The position numbers and the translations under genes are program-made. A DNA stretch of 64,000 bases from Candidatus Gastranaerophilales bacterium (GTDB lineage: Bacteria > Cyanobacteriota > Vampirovibrionia > Gastranaerophilales > Gastranaerophilaceae): contig CAAHDT010000023.1 of NCBI GenBank assembly GCA_900770525.1, positions 66,264 to 130,263 on the forward strand, in the 5' to 3' direction. Below are positions 33,936 through 43,600 of this stretch, piece after piece; position 1 is the stretch's first letter, and every line of letters begins with the position of its first letter. Under the pieces are notes generated by a model. It saw only the letters and a list, made by a program, of their open reading frames with translations, did not search any database and was not told the origin of the DNA.

Positions 33936-34427
33936 CTACGCTACAGCTCTTGTTCCGATTTCATTTACCAGCATTGTTTCCAAATCAGAAACAGGTTGCA
34001 TTGCCAATTTATGAATGGCTTTGTCATAATTTTTTGCATCCCATTTAGCTTTAATTGAATGAGCTGCATCAAAAAGACTTGGAACTTCAATTTCATTTAT
34101 TTTATTCCAGAAGCTGATAGAGTTAGATTTAACTCTGTTGCAGAATGCTGAAATTGATTCAAAACCTTTTCTGAATGTAGGGAATGCATCGTTGATTGAA
34201 CCTACCATTGCTGAACACATTCTTTTTGCTTTAGAAATCATTGAAGTGTTCATACTGTCTGATGATTTAGTTCCAAATACGTCTGCTGTTAATACATTCA
34301 TCTTCATTTTTGTGTTGAATGTATTTTGGACATCGTGTCCGATAGGGTTTGAAGATCTTGCTACGTTTGTCTCGTATTTACTGCTATTAAAAAGACGTGG
34401 AGCAATGTTTTTAATTGAAAAAGCCAT
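33936..34427 (-). CDS. Hypothetical protein
   Basis: I chose the ATG at 34427 (MAFSIKNIAPRLFNSSKYE) because AAAGGA lies about 8 bases upstream; an in-frame ATG at 34484 has no ribosome site. The product is 163 residues, soluble and helical in its second half (FRKGFESISAFCNRVKSNSI), and ends VNEIGTRAVA. No domain was recognised. It is the first gene of a two-gene operon with the helical-repeat protein. Confidence 0.7.
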   Translation of the reverse strand: MAFSIKNIAPRLFNSSKYETNVARSSNPIGHDVQNTFNTKMKMNVLTADVFGTKSSDSMNTSMISKAKRMCSAMVGSINDAFPTFRKGFESISAFCNRVKSNSISFWNKINEIEVPSLFDAAHSIKAKWDAKNYDKAIHKLAMQPVSDLETMLVNEIGTRAVA

Positions 34428-34566
34428 TCTAATAATCCTTTCTTTCCATGTAATTACTTTACACATTTTAGAATAGCACACCATATAAGATATCCATCAA
34501 CCTTTTGGAGGATTATTTTGAAAAAATATTATACTTTTGTTTGAGATTTTATGGTAAACTTTAATT

Positions 34567-35334
34567 ATGGAAATAAAAGAACTTAAAAATTTAATAGATG
34601 TTGTCGCAAAATTAAGAGCTCCGGATGGCTGTCCTTGGGATAGAGAACAGACTCATAAGTCGCTTAAGCCGAACATGCTTGAAGAGGCATACGAAACAAT
34701 CGATGCAATTGATAGTAACGATATGGATAATTTGAGAGAAGAGCTTGGTGATGTTCTTTTGCAAGTTGTTTTGCATGCTCAAATAGCTTCTGAGGAAGGG
34801 GCTTTTAATATTGAAGATGTTGCAAAAGAGCTTAAAGAAAAACTTATCCACCGTCATCCGCATGTTTTTGGGAATGAAAAAGTATCTTCAACATCGGATG
34901 TTCTTAAAAATTGGGATAAATTAAAGCAAGAAGAAAAAACTTACAGAACATCTGTTATGGACGGGATTTCAAAAGCACAATCAGCATTAATGAGTGCTCA
35001 AAAAATTAGCAAAAAAGCAGTAAAAACAGGATTTGAATGGCCAAACGAACAAGCTTTGTATGATTGCATTTTTTCAGAATATGAAGAATTTAAAGATGCT
35101 AAACAAGAAGGCGATAAAGACCATATGGAAGAAGAATTTGGCGACATTCTTTTCGCAACGGTTAATTTAGCGCGCTGGAACAAAATTGATGCAGAACAAG
35201 CATTAATTCGTGCAAATAAAAAATTCATGGCAAGGTTCCGTAAAATGGAAGAAATCGCCGAAAAACCACTAAACGATTATTCTTTTGTAGAATATGACGA
35301 ACTATGGAAAAAAGCAAAGAAACTTTGTTCGTAA
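34567..35334 (+). CDS. mazG: Nucleoside triphosphate pyrophosphohydrolase MazG
   Basis: MazG hydrolyses NTPs and dNTPs to monophosphates plus pyrophosphate, a housecleaning function. The 255-residue protein has both MazG domains: CPWDREQTHKSLKPNMLEEA with EELGDVLLQVVLHA in the first, and KDHMEEEFGDILFATVNLAR in the second, with the ExxE metal-binding Glu pairs. Length matches E. coli MazG. Confidence 0.95.
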   Translation: MEIKELKNLIDVVAKLRAPDGCPWDREQTHKSLKPNMLEEAYETIDAIDSNDMDNLREELGDVLLQVVLHAQIASEEGAFNIEDVAKELKEKLIHRHPHVFGNEKVSSTSDVLKNWDKLKQEEKTYRTSVMDGISKAQSALMSAQKISKKAVKTGFEWPNEQALYDCIFSEYEEFKDAKQEGDKDHMEEEFGDILFATVNLARWNKIDAEQALIRANKKFMARFRKMEEIAEKPLNDYSFVEYDELWKKAKKLCS

Positions 35335-35602
35335 TTTAGTTAAAAAGGTGGGAATCACTGACGCTACTTCCAACCTACATCCTTTTTTGAAGAATCTTTC
35401 TATGTTCATTTTCTCTTCTTTTGCATCAAAGGAGAAAAGGTCTACTTCAAAGACATTGGTTCCTTCATTTCTTTTCCTTTTTTTGCGAAGAAAAAGGAAA
35501 ACTCGCGATAAAAATGAACGAGTCATCAGAAACTACGTTTCCGAACCTTCCTTTTACCATTTTCAACAAACAATCCTGAAAAGAAGAGAAAATGAACAAT
35601 AT
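35335..35602. other. Intergenic, low-complexity, hairpin-containing
   Basis: This 268-base stretch lies between mazG and the convergent DAHP synthase gene. It contains an 11-pair inverted repeat TTTTCCTTTTT / AAAAAGGAAAA (35473-35483 and 35492-35502, loop about 8). Open frames on both strands run through it but lack ribosome sites and are Lys/Phe/Arg-biased, so I do not call a gene. It may be a decayed or dispersed repeat, and the hairpin could work as a weak bidirectional terminator. Confidence 0.4.
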
Positions 35603-36652
35603 CTACACTACATTTGCAGAAAGGCATTTTTTCTCATATTGCAAACTTTCGTTGAACGCGTTTATTCTCCCCATAATGTCTTTGAACATCGGAAGAGGTA
35701 AACTTTGTTTTCCGTCTGACAAGGCATTTTCTGGGTCGTTGTGAATTTCTATCATAACTCCATCAGCTCCTACAACCAAACCGGCTTTTGCCATTGGTTC
35801 AATCAGATACCTTTGCCCAGTACCATGGCTCGGGTCAACAATAATTGGCAAGTGTGAATATTTTTTTATAACCGGAATTGATGCAATATCCATCACATTT
35901 CTTGTGAAAGTACTGTCAAAACTGCGAATACCTCTTTCGCACAAGATTACTTGAGAATTGCCCGAGTACATAATATGTTCTGCCGCAAGCAAAAATTCTC
36001 TTATTGTGCTTGCCAAACCTCTTTTTAAGATTACCGGCTTGTTACATTTTCCAACAGCGTGAAGTAGTTTAAAGTTTTGAACATTTCGTGCCCCAATTTG
36101 TAAAACATCAACATAATCCAACATCATAGGCAAGTCACTTGCGTCCATTACTTCACTTACTGTCAATAAGCCTGTTTCTTCACTTGCTCTTTTTAAAAAT
36201 TGTAGCGCCTTTTCACCATAACCTTGGAAATCATAAGGGGAAGTTCTCGGCTTGAATGCTCCGCCCCTTAGAAATTCACATCCCATCTCTTTTGCTGCAG
36301 TTGCAATTTCTATCAAACTTCCGTAATCTGCTTCAACAGAACAAGGTCCAACAATTGAAACAGGTTTGTTGTTTCCACCAATTTTTACACCATTAGAAAA
36401 TTCAATAACAGTATCTTCTTGTTTTCTATCTCTGGAAGCCAGTCTGAATGGTTCTCTTATTATTTTTACTTCTTTTACCCCATCAAATGCAGCTAATCGC
36501 CCCGGAGAAATAGTCGTTTTATCTCCAAGCGCATCGATAACCGTATGAACCTCACCGGTATTATATCTGACTTGGAAATCGTTGTCTTTTAAAAAGTCTA
36601 TTATACGCTGAACTTGAAGCTTTGTAGCGTTTCTCTCCATTATTATAATCAT
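35603..36652 (-). CDS. aroF: 3-deoxy-7-phosphoheptulonate synthase (DAHP synthase, AroF-type)
   Basis: This enzyme starts the shikimate pathway by joining PEP and erythrose-4-phosphate. I chose the ATG at 36652, with AAGGAG 8 bases upstream, giving 349 residues; the 14-residue extension upstream lacks a ribosome site. An N-terminal ferredoxin-like regulatory domain (about 1-80) precedes the TIM barrel, as in type I-beta enzymes. Signatures are SIVGPCSVEADYGSLI, EFLRGGAFKPRTSPYDFQG, CNKPVILKRGL, ILCERGIRSF and PIIVDPSHGTG. Chorismate synthase is also in the window (61.4 kb) but not linked. Confidence 0.95.
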   Translation of the reverse strand: MIIIMERNATKLQVQRIIDFLKDNDFQVRYNTGEVHTVIDALGDKTTISPGRLAAFDGVKEVKIIREPFRLASRDRKQEDTVIEFSNGVKIGGNNKPVSIVGPCSVEADYGSLIEIATAAKEMGCEFLRGGAFKPRTSPYDFQGYGEKALQFLKRASEETGLLTVSEVMDASDLPMMLDYVDVLQIGARNVQNFKLLHAVGKCNKPVILKRGLASTIREFLLAAEHIMYSGNSQVILCERGIRSFDSTFTRNVMDIASIPVIKKYSHLPIIVDPSHGTGQRYLIEPMAKAGLVVGADGVMIEIHNDPENALSDGKQSLPLPMFKDIMGRINAFNESLQYEKKCLSANVV

Positions 36653-36713
36653 TGTAAATCTCCTTGGGGTTATAAAGTAAGACAAGTGTAGCACGAATTT
36701 TTTTTTAATTCAA

Positions 36714-37307
36714 TTAATTTTCCAAAACCCTCTCAAGTGCAATTGCAGGATAATATGCCGGAAGAATTTCCAAACAAGATTTTAATGACTTCTTTGCATT
36801 CTTTTTATCCCCATTTTTATAATACGTTTCTGCTAACAGATAATGTAATTCCGGATCCGTATAGAAATAATCTTTAGCCCGCTTTAAAAAGAACATTCCA
36901 TACTCATCATAGCCGTTATTTAAAAACACTCTGCCTAAAAACTTAAAAACTTCAGGATTTATCGTGCATAACCAGTCCGTATATTTTATAATATTCTCAA
37001 TATATTCACCAAGATAATGTTTTAAAAACAGATTAAAATCTATTTCAAAAAAGTTTCTTAGTTCAAAATATGAAGGATATCCATGCAAATTTCCTTGAAC
37101 AAGTGTCGCAATAAAAGCTCCCCAATGTGCTCGAATATCTTCCGCTGAAATTTTGGAAAACAATTCTTCCGCGTTTTGAGGACGATTATTTAAAAGCTCA
37201 AAATATCCGCTCTCTAATATATACCCGTTTTGAACAAAAAAATGTTGACAGTCTTCGTTCAAGGCTATCAACATTTCTTCTTTAGCTTTTGTATAATTTA
37301 AATTCAT
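36714..37307 (-). CDS. TPR-like protein
   Basis: The 197-residue soluble protein is built of helical pairs. The last 60 residues give a clear TPR (FFLKRAKDYFYTDPELHYLL, then AETYYKNGDKKNAKKSLKSC). It starts 3 bases after the stop of the 37311-37514 frame, so it is co-transcribed with the TPR cluster. It probably mediates protein-protein contacts together with the exported TPR protein upstream. Function unknown. Confidence 0.75.
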   Translation of the reverse strand: MNLNYTKAKEEMLIALNEDCQHFFVQNGYILESGYFELLNNRPQNAEELFSKISAEDIRAHWGAFIATLVQGNLHGYPSYFELRNFFEIDFNLFLKHYLGEYIENIIKYTDWLCTINPEVFKFLGRVFLNNGYDEYGMFFLKRAKDYFYTDPELHYLLAETYYKNGDKKNAKKSLKSCLEILPAYYPAIALERVLEN

Positions 37308-37310
37308 AAA

Positions 37311-37514
37311 TTATTTATTGTTATCGTTAAAGTTCATTGTATTTAAGCTATTCATCATTGAATTCATCATTAATGATTGTATAACTTGCGGATCAATATT
37401 TTGACCATTGTTTCCGGCATTCATCATGTAAGGCAACATATTCATCATTGAGTCATTGTTGTTATTCCCATTACCAAGCATCATGTTGATTTGTTGCATT
37501 TCTGCGCTTGGCAT
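37311..37514 (-). CDS. C-terminal part of TPR protein, reached by -1 frameshift, or separate small ORF
   Basis: The 67-residue frame is Met/Asn-rich (MLGNGNNNNDSMMNMLPYMM). The ATG at 37514 has no ribosome site. In the same frame the sequence reads open upstream through NSVNGQQTYKPSDF back to the run of nine A at the 3' end of the 37547-38455 gene. A one-base slip there would fuse the two into a protein of about 381 residues. I consider it a frameshifted extension more likely than an independent gene. Confidence 0.5.
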   Translation of the reverse strand: MPSAEMQQINMMLGNGNNNNDSMMNMLPYMMNAGNNGQNIDPQVIQSLMMNSMMNSLNTMNFNDNNK

Positions 37515-37546
37515 GAAGTCTGACGGTTTATATGTTTGTTGTCCGT

Positions 37547-38455
37547 TTACAGAGTTTTTTTTTCATCTGTTGCTGCAGAAATATTTAACCCTGCACGTTT
37601 TAGAACATCAATTGCATTCATAACTTCTTCACTGCTAGGTTCAGAATTAATATCAGCAGCCATTGCAAGTTTTTCTGTTACGAATGTTTCAAACTTGTTA
37701 TTAAGTCTGTTGATGTTGCTAAAATCGTTTTTGTTTAAGTTGTCTTTTCTGTTAATTGTTTTTTGTAGGTTATTCAACTGTTGTTGTTTGTATTGTTGCT
37801 CAAGTTCAGGTGAAAAACCGTTTCCTTTATAAGGAGCATTAATGAATTTATCCAAATCATCTCCTGAACCGAGATTTACTGTTGGATTTTCGTCAAACGC
37901 ATGACAATAAGTTCCACCGGTAATACAATCTCTACCTTTTAGAGCTTGTTGTAACAATTTGCCATGAGCATTACAGTTGATTGCTTTCTGGAATGCATTT
38001 TTAGCTGCATCTTTTTCACCGATTCTTGTGTAAGCTAAGCCCATATAATAATATGCGTAAACATCATTCGGATGTTTTTTGATATATGAATAAATTTCTT
38101 GCAAACATCCTGCATAATTTGCTCTTTTATACTTGGCAATAGCACTGCTCATTGTTGCATTCGGATAATATACGTTTCTGTCGATTGAATCGATATATAA
38201 GTCTTTCATAGGAACAAAAGAGTAAAAATCCTTTCCGGCAGTAGGAACTGTCACCGCTGAACTACTTGAAGCCTGCTGATTAGAGCTTGTTTGATTTGAT
38301 TGATTTTGCTCTTCTTGTTGCTGTTGTTGTCCTTCATTTCTGTGCATATCTTTTTGCAAATCATATCCGAAAGGACCAGATGTAAGAGCGTTAGCACAAC
38401 CAAAAGACATAAATAACGCCAAAGCTCCAGTTAATACCATTTTGTTTCTATTCAT
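37547..38455 (-). CDS. Exported TPR protein
   Basis: The 302-residue protein has a Sec signal peptide (MNRNKMVLTGALALFMSFG, ANA cleavage region). A Gln/Asn/Ser-rich linker (about 38-72) follows, then TPR-like helices at about 100-170 (AYYYMGLAYTRIGEKDAAKN). The frame ends at TAA immediately after the A-run encoding DEKKTL. An in-frame-looking continuation exists at 37311-37545 in the -1 frame. It heads a TPR cluster with the 36714 gene. Function unknown; its export and repeats suggest an envelope scaffold. Confidence 0.8.
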   Translation of the reverse strand: MNRNKMVLTGALALFMSFGCANALTSGPFGYDLQKDMHRNEGQQQQQEEQNQSNQTSSNQQASSSSAVTVPTAGKDFYSFVPMKDLYIDSIDRNVYYPNATMSSAIAKYKRANYAGCLQEIYSYIKKHPNDVYAYYYMGLAYTRIGEKDAAKNAFQKAINCNAHGKLLQQALKGRDCITGGTYCHAFDENPTVNLGSGDDLDKFINAPYKGNGFSPELEQQYKQQQLNNLQKTINRKDNLNKNDFSNINRLNNKFETFVTEKLAMAADINSEPSSEEVMNAIDVLKRAGLNISAATDEKKTL

Positions 38456-38858
38456 TGTAAAAACCCTTCTATTCTTATTTGTATTTTATTTTTAACCTTG
38501 TTTATATTATATACCATTTTTTCAGAAAAAATCTAGTATATTCAGATGAAATTTCACAACTTATGAAGTTTTGTAAACCATTGAGGAAAATTTTATACCA
38601 CATTTAAGCATGGTTATAACAGTAAAATTACTCAAAAGCCACATCCTTTCGTCCAAAACGTGTAAAATCAACACTTTTAACCCAACTAGAATTGTAAAGT
38701 TTTGTAAATTTACTACACATGTAATACGTTTAAAGGAGGAAATTTTGTGAAATGTGGCATAATATACATGAAGGATGAATAAACCAATTTCTCACTATAG
38801 CCAATAATTATTTTGTAATATATAATTTGAATATAGCAAAATACAGAAAGGCGAAGCC
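38456..38858. other. Intergenic region with candidate short leader ORF
   Basis: This 403-base gap lies between divergent operons (exported TPR protein and R3H ATPase) and must hold two promoters. AT-rich. The only clear feature is a strong ribosome site AAAGGAGG with a tiny ORF at 38747-38782. I see no repeat or RNA gene. Confidence 0.5.
38747..38782 (+). CDS. Candidate 11-codon leader peptide ORF
   Basis: AAAGGAGG (38732-38739) is followed after 7 bases by GTG, then an 11-residue frame MKCGIIYMKDE and TAA. The ribosome site is among the best in the window, yet the frame is tiny. It precedes the R3H ATPase gene by 76 bases. It may be a regulatory leader or a chance match; no coding evidence beyond the start signal. 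Confidence 0.3.
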   Translation: MKCGIIYMKDE

Positions 38859-40484
38859 ATGAGTAATCTACAATTTCAAAACGATCTGGACAGATTAATT
38901 GAGGTCCTGCCTGACAAAGTAAAACGGTATATTACGTATCAGCAGATGGAGGACGTTATTGAAATTGTTCTCGACATTGGCAGAACTCCTGAAATACGAC
39001 ATGCCGGTGGACGGATTGAGTATTTAGGCAATGAAATCGTCAACGATGATGACATATCTTATATAACACAGAGAATTCAAAGTTTTACTTCAGATAATCG
39101 TTCAGGTATCCCCGGAACACTCCACAGAATTAGTGCAATAAGGAACAGACAAGGGAAAGTTGTTGGTCTTACTTGCAGAATTGGTAGAGTTGTTACGGGG
39201 ACAATTGCATGTATAAAAGATTTTTGCATGATGGGAAAGAGCATTCTTTTCCTTGGACGTCCGGGGGTTGGGAAGACAACAAAGTTAAGAGAGATATCAA
39301 GGCTTGTTGCTGATGAACTGGGTAAGCGCGTTGTTGTTGTCGATACATCAAATGAAATTGCAGGGGATGGAGATACCCCTCATCCGGCAATCGGGCATGC
39401 TCGCAGAATGCAGGTTTCGCAGCCACAGTTCCAAAAGGATATTATGATAGAAGCGGTCGAAAACCACACTCCGGAGGTCATTGTCGTAGATGAAATCGGT
39501 ACGGAAGAAGAAGCTCAAGCAGCCAGAACTATTGCCGAACGTGGTGTAATGCTCATTGCAACTGCTCACGGTAATTCTCTTGAAAGCTTAATCAAGAACC
39601 CGACTTTATCAGACCTAGTTGGAGGCGTTCAGTCTGTTACATTAGGTGATGATGAGGCTCGGAGAAGAGCTTCACAAAAAACCGTATTGGAAAGAGAAAA
39701 ACAACCGACATTTGATATTGTTATAGAAATTTTGGATAGAAACACTCTTGCCGTATATAAAGACACCGCAGAAGCTGTAGATTATATACTTAGAGGATGG
39801 CCTATAAGACCTGAAATCAGAAAAGTTGATAAAACTTATGTTGAACCTGCAAAAGAAGAGCCGGTTGCACCTAAGCCAGAACCAACTCTTTCAGAGCAAA
39901 TAAACGCATTAGAAAAGAAAATCAATCCGACTGATTGTTTAAAATATTCTTTCTCTCGACAAAAATATGTTGATGAGGCAAAAAACTTTAAGAAGATTTA
40001 TTTATATGCAGTTTCAAGAACAATTGTAGAAAAAGTTATCGAAAGATTGGACTTGAACGCAGAAATCACAAGAAATTTAGATGAAGCGGATATCGTTATC
40101 GCACATAAAAACTTTGCAAAAGGTGGTGCAAAAGTTTTGAGTACAGCAAACGATTATCGTTTGCAAATATTCTATGTAAAAACAAATTCAATGGCTCAAA
40201 TTCAAAAAGTTCTAAAGGATGCGCTTCAAATAACGGAAACATCAGAAACCCTTCAAGGGTATTATGATGATGCAGAAAGGGCTTTGGACGAGGCGAAGGC
40301 TGCTATTAATAAAATTCTTGCAGGCGCGGAACATATAGAATTACAACCGCAAAACCAACAAATCAGAAAATTACAGCATGAACTTGTTGAACAACATAAT
40401 TTGACAAGTAAGAGTATTGGTGAAGGTGCGAACAGGCATTTGAAGATTGTTGGCGGACAGGATTTTAATAAGAAAATAAGTTAG
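38859..40484 (+). CDS. SpoIIIAA/Ycf45-type AAA ATPase with R3H domain
   Basis: This 541-residue protein has an ATPase domain with Walker A FLGRPGVGKTTKLREISR near residue 133, VVVDTSNEIAGDGD, and Walker B VIVVDEIGTEEEA. It resembles the SpoIIIAA ATPase and the Ycf45 family of cyanobacteria and plastids. A Pro/Glu-rich linker (about 325-350) leads to a second domain, and a C-terminal R3H-like segment ends NRHLKIVG. R3H domains bind single-stranded nucleic acids. It has its own terminator. This combination is a hallmark of the cyanobacterial lineage. Confidence 0.88.
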   Translation: MSNLQFQNDLDRLIEVLPDKVKRYITYQQMEDVIEIVLDIGRTPEIRHAGGRIEYLGNEIVNDDDISYITQRIQSFTSDNRSGIPGTLHRISAIRNRQGKVVGLTCRIGRVVTGTIACIKDFCMMGKSILFLGRPGVGKTTKLREISRLVADELGKRVVVVDTSNEIAGDGDTPHPAIGHARRMQVSQPQFQKDIMIEAVENHTPEVIVVDEIGTEEEAQAARTIAERGVMLIATAHGNSLESLIKNPTLSDLVGGVQSVTLGDDEARRRASQKTVLEREKQPTFDIVIEILDRNTLAVYKDTAEAVDYILRGWPIRPEIRKVDKTYVEPAKEEPVAPKPEPTLSEQINALEKKINPTDCLKYSFSRQKYVDEAKNFKKIYLYAVSRTIVEKVIERLDLNAEITRNLDEADIVIAHKNFAKGGAKVLSTANDYRLQIFYVKTNSMAQIQKVLKDALQITETSETLQGYYDDAERALDEAKAAINKILAGAEHIELQPQNQQIRKLQHELVEQHNLTSKSIGEGANRHLKIVGGQDFNKKIS

Positions 40485-40512
40485 TTTAGTGCCAATATGG
40501 CAGGATAAACAA

Positions 40513-40557
40513 GCCGGAGATATGAAAAAAGGTAAGGGTTTTATATCTCCGGCCTTT
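40513..40557 (+). terminator. Intrinsic terminator after R3H ATPase gene
   Basis: GCCGGAGATAT / ATATCTCCGGC is a perfect 11-pair stem with a loop of about 19 bases, followed by CTTTCG. Confidence 0.75.
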
Positions 40558-40607
40558 CGTATGCATTTAATGTTTGGGCGAGGCTTTGTTATAATTTGTT
40601 AACCGGT

Positions 40608-40636
40608 TTGACTTATGGGGAAAAGTATAGTCTAAT
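40608..40636 (+). promoter_or_regulatory. Sigma70-type promoter for smc-scpA-scpB operon
   Basis: TTGACT (40608-40613), 17-base spacer, TCTAAT (40631-40636). It lies 27 bases upstream of the smc ATG. Confidence 0.55.
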
Positions 40637-40663
40637 AGATATAGCATTATGATTAGGTAAGAT

Positions 40664-43600
40664 ATGTACATAAAACAACTGGAAATAGATAATTTCAAGT
40701 CTTTCGCGAATAAATCGGAAATTCCCCTTCTAAAAGGTTTTACGACTGTTTCAGGTCCAAACGGTTCGGGGAAAAGTAATATTATAGATAGCGTACTTTT
40801 TGCATTAGGTTTGGCTAATGCAAGTGAGTTACGTGCAGAAAATTTGTCACACTTTATCTCAACTTATACAAAACGTAATGACGCGTTTGTAAAGGTTACT
40901 TTTGGGGATGTTGAAGGTGGCGAAGACTTAAGTATTGCGCGCCGTATTCGCAAATCCACTCAAGGTTATGCAAGTACTTATTACATAAATGATAGTGTTA
41001 CGACTCTTACCAATGTGCATGCCGTATTGGAAAAATATAATGTTACCCCAAACAGTTATAATGTCATGATGCAAGGGGATGTACAGGGAATTACCAACTG
41101 TACTCCTAAGAATAGACGTAAAATTATTGATGAAATCGCAGGTATTGCAGACTTCGACCGCCGAATAGAACAGGCAACAAACGAATTAACAGATGTTGAG
41201 CAGCGCGTAGAGCGTTCAAGCCTAATTTTGTCAGAAATTGAGTCCATGCTTGAACAGTTAAAAGAAGAACGCGAAGTCGCAATCAAATATCAAAAATTGA
41301 GAGAAGAAAAACAGGGACTTGAAAGTCAGGTTATAAAAGTTAGATTTTTTGATATTAAACGTAATCTTGAAAAAGCTCACGAAAATATTCTTGAATTCAC
41401 CAAAAAGAAAAAACAAGAAGAACTTAAAAATAAAGATTTAGACGAAAAAATTCAACTTATTCGCAAAAAATATGAAGAAATTTCTGCGGAAGTAAAAGAA
41501 AAAGGTGAAGCTCAACAAATAGATTTAAAAAAACAACAAGAAGCTTTAAAAGGTGAAATTGACCGTAAAGAAAACGCCATGAACTTTGCTGATAAGCAAA
41601 TTATGGATAACAAGCGTACTGCTGAAAACGCTCGTAACGGTATTGAAACCTTCAAAAAACAAATTCAGGATATCAAGCTTAATATATCATTAAAAATTGA
41701 AAATGCTCAAAAAATTGAAGCTGAAATTAAGCAAAAAAATACTGAATTAAAAAAGATTTTGGAAGATATGACAGGTTTAAGCTCAACAGCAGAGCAACAC
41801 ATTGAAAATCGCAACAAACTCAGAAAAGAATTAGAAGAGCTTCAAGATAAAGAAAATTTACTTTTGAAAGAAAAATATCCGCTTGAAAGTGAATTAAAAA
41901 GTCTATTGGAGGCGATTGAAACTGCCAAATTAAAGCTTGAAGAATTAGAAGAAATGAAGTCTAATTACACCTCTAATTTTGACTTGAAAAAGACTCTTGT
42001 TGAACAGTTGCAAACAGAAATGCAAGAGTTCAAAGAAATTCAACAATCAACTCTTCACGATTTAGATACGACGAATAATGAAATAAATGACTTAAATTAT
42101 AATATTCGTATGGCTTACGGAAAGTTGTCCCGTTTAGAAGCGCAAAAACAAGTTGCAGCAAATTCTGCATCTAATATGGCAATTGATACCATTATGAATG
42201 CGAAATTGCGTGGAGTTCATGCCCCACTAATGCAATTAGGTACTGTTGATAAAGAGTATTCTACAGCGTTAGAAATTGCATTTGGCGGAAGGTTAGGGCA
42301 TATAGTTGTTGATGATGAGCATGTTGCATCAGTTGCTATTGAATTGTTAAAATCTTCAAGAGCAGGCAGAACAACGTTTATACCTCTTAATAAAGTTGCA
42401 AAGGCACCGACACGTTTAGCGTTGCCTAAAGACAGCGGAGTTATTGACTTTGCGATTAATTTGGTTGATTTTGATGACGAATATATAAACGCATTTTACT
42501 ACGCCGTAGGCGACACAATCGTTGTTGAGGATATGGAATGCGCTAAGAGATTAATCGGTAAGTACCGTATGGTTACGCTTGCCGGCGAATTGTTTGAAAA
42601 ATCAGGTGCAATTACCGGCGGTTCAGTTAGAAAATCCGGTTTTTCTTTCTCTCAAAATGATGATAATGAACTTGAAGAATTCAAGCGCAAAGTTAAGGAA
42701 ATGGAAGCTTCTCTCGGCAAATTAGAGGGGAAAAAGACTTCTTTGGAACAGAAACTTCAAGATGTCCGTCAAAAATATTCTGATTGTGTAAGTGAACATT
42801 CAAAAGCTAAAGTTGAATTAACTAATATGCAACAGAATTATGAAAACAGCGAAAATCTTTTAAAAGAAAAAACTGATTTCATTGCGCAAGCAGAACCAAA
42901 AGTTCAAGAGTTAAATAAAAAGTTAGATAAACTTGAAGAAAAAAATCTTGAAGTTAACGATAGAATGCTTGAAGTTAAGTCTGAAATTGAGGAAATCGAA
43001 AAATTAATTAACGATAAAGACTTAAAAGATTTGAAAGAAAAAACCGAAGGTGTTGAATCTGAAATCAAGCGATTGCAGTCTAATTTAATGGCAACAAATA
43101 ATGATAAGAACGATTTAGAACGTCGTATAAGCTTTAACGAAGATTTGATTAAGACGAAGCAAGATGAGATTGAAGAAAAAGAAAAGGCTAATGTCAAATT
43201 AGAAGAAGACAAAACACTTTTCAATAACGAAATTGTTGAGTTGAAGAAAAAAGTTGAAGTTTTGGAAGAACAGATTGCAGTTATTCAAGATAAATTGGGA
43301 GAATTACTAAAACAGCGCGATGAGATTTCCAATGATATCAATGAAATGGAAAAAGAACGTCATATAAAATCTTCTGATATCGAAAGAATTGCAGAACAAA
43401 TAGAATCTTTCAAAGCAAGAAGACGTGAGTTGGAGCCTCAATTAGACACTGCGAAAAAAGAACTTGAAGATACCGGTGCAGATATTGCAAAACTTGAACC
43501 TGTCGAGATTTCTATTGATGAAATAACTTCTAAAATTCAACGTTTGGACAGAAAAATGAATGAACTCGGAGATGTTAATATGAGAGCTTTGACATCTTAC

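Noticed and set aside
35294..35701. 135-codon frame on the plus strand over the mazG and DAHP synthase ends
   Set aside because: It overlaps both real genes, has no ribosome site and a Lys/Phe-biased low-complexity composition.
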